Positions 45,759-52,658 of a DNA stretch of 64,000 nucleotides are shown one piece after another. The position numbers were made by a program, and so were the translations under genes. This DNA comes from Acidobacteriota bacterium. GTDB taxonomy: Bacteria; Acidobacteriota; Terriglobia; Terriglobales; SCQP01. The first letter of the stretch is position 1; each line of letters begins with the position of its first letter. The DNA lies in assembly GCA_027459505.1 (NCBI GenBank), contig DAIDIE010000020.1, positions 62,001 through 126,000 on the forward strand, in the 5' to 3' direction. The notes under the pieces are model-generated. The model saw only the letters and a list, made by a program, of their open reading frames with translations. It did not search any database and was not told the DNA's origin.

Positions 45759-45872
45759 GTTCGAAAGCGCAGGCCGAAAAGGTCCGGGGTTAAGGTTAAG
45801 CTTCCGCACCGCTCGCGACTGCTACGCGGCCTGGGGTGGGCCGGACACTGGAGCGGATGGAATAAAAGCGGG
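45759..45872. repeat. Dispersed intergenic repeat, copy B (uninterrupted)
   Basis: Matches copy A (3945-4234) over its start (GTTCGAAAGCGCAGGCC), middle (GCACCGCTCGCGAC) and end (GGTGGGCCGGACACTGGAGC then GGATGGAATAAAAGCGG). Copy B lacks the 114-base palindromic insert and is 114 bases in total. It lies in the gene-free interval 45627-46095, between two divergent genes of the stress island. Function unknown; no coding capacity. Confidence 0.55.
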
Positions 45873-46048
45873 CCGCGGCGCCCGTGCGCCGCTGTGGAGC
45901 AGCATTCTCCGTGGCGCAGCTATATCCCTTCGCGATCCCTTCCGCCACTGCGCGAAAATGCCACCCCGTGCGGGCTAGTACGCAGGAGAAGCAGGAAAGA
46001 CTTGAATTTCCGGAGCGGCGAACCACTGGGCGCGGAACGATATGCCTT

Positions 46049-46064
46049 TGGCATGGGAAATGCA
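46049..46064 (+). promoter_or_regulatory. Candidate sigma-54 promoter for RIC copy 2
   Basis: TGGCATGGGAAATGCA: GG and GC twelve bases apart, TGGCA and TGCA boxes match consensus. Predicted start of transcription about 46075, 20 bases before the ATG at 46096, leaving room for the GAAGAGAGAAG ribosome-binding region. Confidence 0.6.
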
Positions 46065-46095
46065 CGGGAACGGTGGGAACGAAGAGAGAAGAACT

Positions 46096-46848
46096 ATGAG
46101 CGCAGCCGCCATCAAAACCGTTCAGGAAATCGTTTTACAGACCCCCTCCGCCATTCCTCTGTTTGAATCGCTGGGCATCGATTATTGCTGCGGCGGAGAG
46201 CGCACGCTGGCCGAAGCCTGCGCTCGTGCGGAAGTGGACGAGCCGGAGGTCTCCGGCCGGTTGGCGCGACTGAACAATCCGCCGCACAGCCCCGAGCTTT
46301 TCCTCACGATTCCTCTCTCGCTGCTGGTGCGCCACATCGTGGAAGCGCATCACGTGCAGGCGCGCGAACAGCTGCAGCTCCTCAGCTTGTTAGGGGCGCG
46401 CGCGGTGCGCACCGCCGGAGCGCGGCATCCCCGCCTGTATCGTATTCGCGAGCAGATGGCCGACCTGGCCGATGAATTTTCCGTGCACATGCTGAAAGAG
46501 GAGCGCGTGCTGTTTCCCTACATTGAGCGGCTCGATGAGAGCGCCGCCTCCCACATGCGTTTGCCGCTGCACAGCTTCCGCGGTTTGGGCATCCAGTTGC
46601 GCGTCATGCGCCATGAGCACGATGTCACCACTCAACTAGCCGACGCCCTTGCCAGCGCGCTCGCGCAGGTGCTCAGCGAAAGCGCCTCGTCCAGCCACGA
46701 ACGCCAGCAGCCATGCGCCGCGGTCCGGGAACTCGCCGAAGCCTTTGAAACCTGGCGTAAGGCGCTGCACCTGCATTTGCATTTGGAAAACAACGTGCTT
46801 TTCCCGCGCGCTGAGCGGCTGGAAGAGGAACTCGCGCTAGGTAGATAG
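46096..46848 (+). CDS. RIC (ScdA-type) iron-sulfur cluster repair protein, copy 2
   Basis: 250 residues. N-terminal GIDYCCGGERTL is the canonical CCGG form of the ScdA/YtfE N-domain. The hemerythrin-like domain has HIVEAHH, SVHMLKEE, RHEHD and HLHLHLENN as di-iron ligands. Expected to repair Fe-S clusters damaged by nitric oxide or peroxide. The ATG at 46096 is where homology begins; an upstream ATG at 46042 would place the start before the candidate sigma-54 promoter, which argues against it. Confidence 0.92.
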   Translation: MSAAAIKTVQEIVLQTPSAIPLFESLGIDYCCGGERTLAEACARAEVDEPEVSGRLARLNNPPHSPELFLTIPLSLLVRHIVEAHHVQAREQLQLLSLLGARAVRTAGARHPRLYRIREQMADLADEFSVHMLKEERVLFPYIERLDESAASHMRLPLHSFRGLGIQLRVMRHEHDVTTQLADALASALAQVLSESASSSHERQQPCAAVRELAEAFETWRKALHLHLHLENNVLFPRAERLEEELALGR

Positions 46849-46929
46849 GCAGAGCAGCGGAATCGCAATGCAGCAGGGCGTACCGCGCCAGAGGTATTCC
46901 GGACGGCCCGGCCTCACTGCGTTGCGCGC

Positions 46930-48354
46930 TCAGCGGCTGACTGCCTGCGTGCGTTCCTCCAGGAATGCCGCCGCCAGACGCTCTCCCTGCTCCACACATC
47001 CTGGAACACCGCCTCCGGTGCGGCCCGCGCCCGCGAAATACAGCCCCTCATGCCGGCTCAGAAGTTGGTCGATGCGCGCTATGCGCGCTGTGTGTCCCAC
47101 CACATATTGCGGGTTGCCGCGCTCCCACCGGAAGATCCTCGTGAACAGTGGGGTAGCGCGAATTCCCAGCGTGATGCGCAGTTCCTGCCGGACAATGTCC
47201 TCCAACTCGTTGTCACTTCCTTGCAGAATGTGGTTGAGCTCCGGTCCGCCCAAAAAGGCGCGCAGCAGGAATACGTCCTCGGGAGAGCGCGCCGGAAACT
47301 TTGCACTGGTCCAGGTGCAGGCTTTCAGGCGCCGGTGCGCCTTGGGCGGAACAAAGTATCCCCAGCCCTTGCCCAACCCCTGCGCGCTGTTCAGGAGGTC
47401 GGCGCGCCGGAAGGCGACAGAAACCGTGGCGCTTGAGGCGTATGGAATCGCATTGAACTCGTCGCGCAATTCGGGATCAAGCGTGGCGACCAGTGTGGCC
47501 GCGCTGTAAGCGGGAACCGCCAGCACCACCTCGTCAACGCTGATGCCGCTTCCGCATTCCATTTGAACCACCCATCCTTGCGATCCGCGCCAGAGCCGGG
47601 AAATACGCTGGCCAAGCTTCACCTTGGTGGGATCAAGCTGAGCCGCAAGCGCGTCGATCAACTGCTGCATGCCGTTTTTGAAGCTATAAAATCCTCCACC
47701 CGTGTTTCCGGAGGGCGCCGCGGCGGCCGTCTGCCGGCGGTTGGCCAGCATTGCCCGTAGCAGGCCGCCGTGTTCCCGCTCCATCCGGCGCAGTTGCGGA
47801 AAGGTACTGAGGACGCTGAGCTGGGCCGCGTCGCCGCCGTGAATGCCCGCGAGCAGAGGCCCGGCGATAGTCCGCAGCATCTCTCCGCCCAACCGCCGCT
47901 CGACAAAGGAGGCCAGGCTTTCGTCCCCCTCGTCCCGTTTGGGCGGAATGAAATATTCCATGCCCATACGCATCTTGCCCGGCCAGGAAATCACGCTGGA
48001 ACGCAGGAAGGGGCTGATTTTTCGTGGAACCAGTTGGGTGATGCCCTCCGGTAGCGGTTTCAGCTTCTTGCCTTGCCAGAGGTACAGGGTGGAGGCGCCC
48101 GTCTCGGGTTGGATGAGTTGCGAGTCGAGGCCCAGTTCACCGCAGAGCCGCCGCAACGCCGGGCGATGGGAGAGAAACGAATCCGGTCCGCCCTCCAGTG
48201 TGCAGCCCTGCTCGGCCACCGACACGATCTTGCCGCCCAGCCGGTTTCCGCTTTCCAGCAGAAGATAGCGGACGCCGGAATTGCGCTCGCGCTGCAGGCG
48301 ATGAGCGATGCTCAGTCCCGTGATGCCGCCGCCGATAATTGCTATGGTCTTCAT
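46930..48354 (-). CDS. hemY: Protoporphyrinogen oxidase (HemY-type flavoprotein)
   Basis: 474 residues. FAD-binding GGGITGLSIAHRLQ near the N-terminus, GNRLGGKI, the LEGGPDSFL motif, and a C-terminal FAGAGRTGGGVPGCVEQGERLA. It oxidises protoporphyrinogen IX (or coproporphyrinogen III in related enzymes) during haem synthesis. As the last gene of an NnrS-cydA-cydB-hemY operon (8 bases after cydB), it ties haem supply to the haem-rich bd oxidase. The frame runs upstream to 48573 inside cydB; homology begins at 48354. Confidence 0.9.
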   Translation of the reverse strand: MKTIAIIGGGITGLSIAHRLQRERNSGVRYLLLESGNRLGGKIVSVAEQGCTLEGGPDSFLSHRPALRRLCGELGLDSQLIQPETGASTLYLWQGKKLKPLPEGITQLVPRKISPFLRSSVISWPGKMRMGMEYFIPPKRDEGDESLASFVERRLGGEMLRTIAGPLLAGIHGGDAAQLSVLSTFPQLRRMEREHGGLLRAMLANRRQTAAAAPSGNTGGGFYSFKNGMQQLIDALAAQLDPTKVKLGQRISRLWRGSQGWVVQMECGSGISVDEVVLAVPAYSAATLVATLDPELRDEFNAIPYASSATVSVAFRRADLLNSAQGLGKGWGYFVPPKAHRRLKACTWTSAKFPARSPEDVFLLRAFLGGPELNHILQGSDNELEDIVRQELRITLGIRATPLFTRIFRWERGNPQYVVGHTARIARIDQLLSRHEGLYFAGAGRTGGGVPGCVEQGERLAAAFLEERTQAVSR

Positions 48355-48362
48355 TGCGCCTC

Positions 48363-49385
48363 TCAGTAATGCGCGTCTTCCAGGCGTACCTTGCCACGGA
48401 AAGTGCGGTGAACGTAAGTGGTGTAAACCGCCACGCCGATCATGCCAACAATGTTGGCGGCAAACGCGGTCCGCAGCGCATGCGTGGTCGAGGCGGCATT
48501 GTAAATATTCAGGCTGAAAGCCGGATTCACGGTGGAGATGAGCAGGTTCGGAAATACGCTGATGCCGGCGCAAATCAGCATTCCGGGAATCACTCCCGCG
48601 CTGGCCCGAAACGCAAGCGCTTCACCATCCGCGCGCCGGTCCGAGCGTAAGGCCAGCGCAAAAGCGATCACGACCAGAACCGGGAAAAGCAGCGACACCG
48701 GGTGGGCGAGGAAGGGCGAGAACGTGCTTTGACGCAGATCAAAAGCCGATAGCGTGGTAGACACCGCCAGGAGAACCGTTAAAATCCCAATTGGCCGTGA
48801 CCAGCGTGCCGCCCGCTCATGCAGCGCGCCTTCGGTCTTCAATCGCAGGTAATGGGTCCCATGCCACGACAGCACCGCGACGCTCAGAAGCCCGGTCAAC
48901 ACTGAAAAGGGGTTGAGCAGCACGGTAAAGCTACCCTGAAAAGTACCGTCGGCGGCAATCGGGAGCCCGCGTACCACATTGCCCAGCGCCACCCCAAGCA
49001 GCAGGGCCAGCAGCAGGCTCGACCAGGTAAACACCGCGTCCCAGAACGCACGCCAGAGCGGATAGGGGAACTGGCCTCGAAATTCCAGCGAGACGCCGCG
49101 CAGGATGAGCAGCCAGAGGACGACCATCAGCGCCAAATAAAAGCCGCTGAACCCGGAGGCGTAAACGCGCGGAAACGACACCACCATCATGCCGCCGGCC
49201 GCGATCAGCCAGACCTCGTTGCCATTCCAGACCGGGCCGATGGAGCTGAGCGAGAGGCGCCGTTCGGGATCGGTATGCGCCACCCAGACGTGCAGTGCGC
49301 CCACTCCAAGATCGTAGCCGTCAAGGACGGCGTAGGCGGCCAGCATTCCCGCCAGACTCCAGAACCAGACGATATTCATATTCAT
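48363..49385 (-). CDS. cydB: Cytochrome bd ubiquinol oxidase subunit II
   Basis: 340 residues, eight or nine membrane segments. AVLDGYDLGVGAL, GPVWNGNEVWLI and RGVSLEFRGQ are CydB signatures. Structural partner of CydA. Start codon overlaps the cydA stop by four bases (ATGA). Terminal oxidases of this type work at low oxygen and tolerate nitric oxide. Confidence 0.96.
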   Translation of the reverse strand: MNMNIVWFWSLAGMLAAYAVLDGYDLGVGALHVWVAHTDPERRLSLSSIGPVWNGNEVWLIAAGGMMVVSFPRVYASGFSGFYLALMVVLWLLILRGVSLEFRGQFPYPLWRAFWDAVFTWSSLLLALLLGVALGNVVRGLPIAADGTFQGSFTVLLNPFSVLTGLLSVAVLSWHGTHYLRLKTEGALHERAARWSRPIGILTVLLAVSTTLSAFDLRQSTFSPFLAHPVSLLFPVLVVIAFALALRSDRRADGEALAFRASAGVIPGMLICAGISVFPNLLISTVNPAFSLNIYNAASTTHALRTAFAANIVGMIGVAVYTTYVHRTFRGKVRLEDAHY

Positions 49386-50743
49386 GCGGTCGCTCCATGG
49401 TCGCCCAGCGAGGGACGCGCTGGCGGGCCGCCAGCCGGCCCCTGCGCGATCACGCGCCCAACCAGCAGCAGGAAGAGCAGTCCAAGCACGAAATACAATC
49501 CGGCAAAGCCCAGAAGTGTGAAGATCGTTTCTCCGGCGGCCACATTGGGGGAACTGCCCGCCGAGGTGCGAAGCATGCCGTAAATCAACCAGGGTTGGCG
49601 CCCGACTTCCGCTACCACCCAGCCGGCTTCATTGGCGATATAGGGAAACGGCACGCTCAGCATCAGAATCCACAGAAACCAGCGTTGGTGGTAAAGTCCG
49701 CCGCGCCATAAAAGCAGCGTGCCCAGCAGCATGATCAGAATGAAGCAGCTCCCCAGCCCAACCATGATGTGATAGGCGTAGTAAGTCAACTCCACCGGCG
49801 GCCAAAGATCTTTTGAATACTGGTTGAGTCCGGCCACCGAGGAATGGAACTCGCCGTAAGCAAGAAAACTGAGTACGTCCGGCGCCAGCACGGGATCGAT
49901 GAGGCGCCGGTGTTGCGTGTCGGGCATGCCAAGGATGGCCAAAGGCGCGCCCTGCTCGGTCTGAAACAGCCCTTCCATGGAGGCCAGCTTCACCGGCTGA
50001 TAGCGCACCACGTTTTTGCTGTCCATATCGCCGGTGGGAAAGACCTGCAGGATGGCCAGGATCAGGCCACTGACCACCGCCCCTTTGACCGTCATGCGGG
50101 CAAACTCCGCATGGCGTCCCAGCAGCAGATAAAATGCGCCTATGCCGCCGGTGACGAAGGCGGCAGTGACCAGCGCGCCGTTGATGGTGTGCAGGTACTG
50201 CCAGCCGGCGTAGGGATTGAGCAGCACCGCCCAGAAGGACTGCAGCACGGGCCTGCCTTGCGCGTTGAGGGTAAAGCCCACAGGATGCTGCATCCAGGCG
50301 TCCGTGGCGACGATAAAGTAGCCCGACAGCAGCGAGCCGGCGGCGACGCCCATGCCCGCCATCCAGTGCAGGCCGCGGCTGACGCGCTTTTCTCCGAAGA
50401 GAAACAGGCCAAGGAACCCGGACTCCAGGAAGAAGGCGTAGACACCTTCCATCGGAAGCGTCTGGCCAAAGATGCCGCCCCCGAAGGCGGAAAAGCGGCT
50501 CCAGTTGGTGCCGAACTGAAACTCCATGGGAATGCCGGTAACCACGCCAATGGCGAAGTTGATGGCAAAGATGCGCGCCCAAAAACGCGCCGCCTCGGCG
50601 TATACCGGTTTGCCGGTGCGCCACGCCAGCGTCGACAGCACCGCGAGAAACACCCCCAGCCCCATGGTGAGAATGGGGAAGAGGTAATGGAACATGATGG
50701 TGAAGGCGAACTGGATGCGTCCGGCGAAAACCGCTTCGTTCAT
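49382..50743 (-). CDS. cydA: Cytochrome bd ubiquinol oxidase subunit I
   Basis: 453 residues with about nine membrane segments. Haem and quinone features: FHYLFP (haem His near the N-terminus), EFQFGTNW, the Q-loop region with PVKLASMEG, and GWVVAEVGRQPW. It reduces oxygen to water with quinol. Length suggests a short Q-loop, as in cyanide-insensitive-type oxidases. Located 49 bases after the NnrS-like gene in the same direction. Confidence 0.96.
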   Translation of the reverse strand: MNEAVFAGRIQFAFTIMFHYLFPILTMGLGVFLAVLSTLAWRTGKPVYAEAARFWARIFAINFAIGVVTGIPMEFQFGTNWSRFSAFGGGIFGQTLPMEGVYAFFLESGFLGLFLFGEKRVSRGLHWMAGMGVAAGSLLSGYFIVATDAWMQHPVGFTLNAQGRPVLQSFWAVLLNPYAGWQYLHTINGALVTAAFVTGGIGAFYLLLGRHAEFARMTVKGAVVSGLILAILQVFPTGDMDSKNVVRYQPVKLASMEGLFQTEQGAPLAILGMPDTQHRRLIDPVLAPDVLSFLAYGEFHSSVAGLNQYSKDLWPPVELTYYAYHIMVGLGSCFILIMLLGTLLLWRGGLYHQRWFLWILMLSVPFPYIANEAGWVVAEVGRQPWLIYGMLRTSAGSSPNVAAGETIFTLLGFAGLYFVLGLLFLLLVGRVIAQGPAGGPPARPSLGDHGATA

Positions 50744-50792
50744 GGTTGTTCCTCGGAGTGCCCTCCAGGGCTCCCTTGATGCGCCACGCTGC

Positions 50793-52313
50793 CTAGGCGG
50801 GACGGGCGCGCATGCCCGACAAGTGGCGCTTGAGCTCCGCCAGGACCGATTCCGCGTCCACCCCCTCGCGCTCAGACTCCTGAGCCAGGGTGAGGTCGCG
50901 TGGAATCTCCCGCAACTCCCGCAAGCGGCGCAAGCCGGCCCGCTGCAGCAATTTGCGAACGCCGGGATAGGCGTTCACGAACCAGAACAGCGACAGGTTG
51001 ATGTTCAGCAACTCTGGATCAAACCAGATAGGAGCGGGCTTCAACTGCGTCGCCGCCATATTCAAGGCAAACAACAGCACCGCGGCAAACTCGATCCAGG
51101 CCGAGACCGGCAGCAGGCGCCAGGCCAGATCGTGGGTGCTGGAGTAGGCAACACTTTCGCAGATCACGCGCAGCACGCAGCCGATGTTGAGGCTGAGCAG
51201 GGAGGCCGTCATCAGCCGGGTGCTGAACAGTTGGCGGCTGTTCAAAAACGCCGGCAGAAGGCGTGGCCCGACGGTAAAGATGAGACCGGCGACAAACCCC
51301 ACCGTGATGGCATGGCGCGAAGCGCCTCCGAACCCCACTCGAAGCGGGAAAATGACGCTCAACAGCGCCAACGTGGCGCCCGCCGGCAGCCAGGCGAAAC
51401 AGATCCGCATAAACAGCGGCGTGTAGGGGCTGACGCCCTGCAGACGCGGGGTACGCGACGAATGCCGGAACACCTGCATCACCCAAACGGCAAACAGCGC
51501 CACGCCCCACGCCAGCACGTCCACCACCGCGAAGCGGTGCGCCAGCGCCGCAATCGCCACCGCCAGGAACAGCGGCGCAATGAATGGGGCTGCCTTGACG
51601 TTCAGTGGCGGCAACAGCAGGTAACGATGCACAAAGCGCGTGCTGTAGGAGAGCGCCACTGGGATGACAAATACCCAGACCGCCAGCAGCACCAGGGCGC
51701 GATCGCCAGCCTCGGGGTAGGTCGGACTGCTGCCCCAGAAGGCGGCTTGAATCGAATAGTACAGGTTTGCCAGCAGCACCACTCCCAGCCCGCTGAATCC
51801 GACCATGCCAAAGCGTGATCCCAGGTCCACAGGCCGGGGTTCGGTCTTTCGCGGTTGCCACACCAGCGCCGACATCACCAGCAGGTAGGCCAACAGCAGC
51901 ACTGCGGCCGAACCCACCAAACCGCTACGCCACGCTTCTCGCGTCACCACTGCCCACCAATGCCAGAAAACGCCGACCGTCCAGAGTGTCCATATCGTGT
52001 AGCCAACGTTCGCCTCGACTGGGCCCCGCTGCCGGATCTTTGGCAACAGATAGATCGATATCCCCAGAATGAAGCTGCCCACCCACCCAAACAGTTGCGC
52101 TTGCCCGTGTGCCTGGATCCAGGAGGCCTCCGGCGCTCCCGGCGCGCGGTTGGAGACAATGCTCATCAGGTTCCACACACCCAGAAACGTCCCCGGCAGC
52201 ACCACAAACCACAGCCCCGCCGCGATAAACAAGCCCAGCAGGCGCGCGGCCGTGCGTTCATGGCGCGGATCATTGAGGATTGGAACGGCGGCGGTCTCGG
52301 GGCTAGAGCTCAT
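50793..52313 (-). CDS. NnrS family membrane protein with C-terminal DUF1858-like domain
   Basis: 506 residues. About twelve membrane segments; HGQAQLFGWVGSFILGISIYLLP is the NnrS hallmark (HGH..LFG), and further conserved His residues lie in FVHRYLL and ASRHAITVGFV. NnrS proteins are haem/copper membrane proteins linked to nitric oxide metabolism. The soluble C-terminal ~65 residues (AYPGVRKLLQRAGL ... LTLAQESEREGVDAESVLAELKRHL) look like DUF1858. Start 52313 is preferred over 52400, which would precede the predicted transcript start. First gene of the cyd operon. Confidence 0.85.
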   Translation of the reverse strand: MSSSPETAAVPILNDPRHERTAARLLGLFIAAGLWFVVLPGTFLGVWNLMSIVSNRAPGAPEASWIQAHGQAQLFGWVGSFILGISIYLLPKIRQRGPVEANVGYTIWTLWTVGVFWHWWAVVTREAWRSGLVGSAAVLLLAYLLVMSALVWQPRKTEPRPVDLGSRFGMVGFSGLGVVLLANLYYSIQAAFWGSSPTYPEAGDRALVLLAVWVFVIPVALSYSTRFVHRYLLLPPLNVKAAPFIAPLFLAVAIAALAHRFAVVDVLAWGVALFAVWVMQVFRHSSRTPRLQGVSPYTPLFMRICFAWLPAGATLALLSVIFPLRVGFGGASRHAITVGFVAGLIFTVGPRLLPAFLNSRQLFSTRLMTASLLSLNIGCVLRVICESVAYSSTHDLAWRLLPVSAWIEFAAVLLFALNMAATQLKPAPIWFDPELLNINLSLFWFVNAYPGVRKLLQRAGLRRLRELREIPRDLTLAQESEREGVDAESVLAELKRHLSGMRARPA

Positions 52314-52409
52314 GGTCTGTTTGACTCCCGGTTTGATTCCAACGGGCGGCGCTCCAATCACACCATCAGCGGCCTGAAGCGCAGGAATGCTTGAACGCAA
52401 CTTGGCTGC

Positions 52410-52425
52410 TGCAGGTTTATCGCCA
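52410..52425 (-). promoter_or_regulatory. Candidate sigma-54 promoter for NnrS-cydAB-hemY
   Basis: On the minus strand TGGCGATAAACCTGCA: TGGC and TGCA boxes, GG and GC twelve bases apart. The transcript would start near 52399 with a leader of about 85 bases to 52313. The 345-base divergent gap 52314-52658 contains no gene, only this site and the opposing one at 52624. Confidence 0.6.
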
Positions 52426-52623
52426 AACAGAACCGGTGCGGTAGCGTGAAATGCCGAGTTGGCCTGGAGCGCTCCTGTTGAAAGGTGAGGAGGCGCACCC
52501 TCAAACCGGGCCTCGAGTGCCTGATAGCGTTATTCTGAGTGAAAACACGCAGTTTATTGTGCGATTTCACCCAATGTGGGATTCTCCGCACCAGGACAGC
52601 GCCGCTTCCGTGCGCAATTTGTT

Positions 52624-52639
52624 TGGCAGTGCACCTGCT
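52624..52639 (+). promoter_or_regulatory. Sigma-54 type site before the histidine kinase
   Basis: TGGCAGTGCACCTGCT matches both boxes with correct 12-base GG-GC spacing. The predicted start of transcription (about 52650) falls inside the AAGGGG ribosome-binding site of the kinase gene at 52659, so the resulting mRNA would be nearly leaderless. Either the start differs or the match is accidental. Autoregulation of the two-component genes would make sense. Confidence 0.4.
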
Positions 52640-52658
52640 TGTTACTAAGGGGTCGACT

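Noticed and set aside
45884-46099. Short plus-strand frames between repeat B and the RIC gene
   Set aside because: No ribosome-binding site or family resemblance, and they overlap the candidate promoter at 46049.
42080-52658. FNR/Dnr-type boxes (TTGAT-N4-ATCAA) in the island
   Set aside because: Searched by eye in the four promoter gaps and found none. GTG-N6-CAC dyads occur (for example before 52659) but no shared upstream activator site could be defined.
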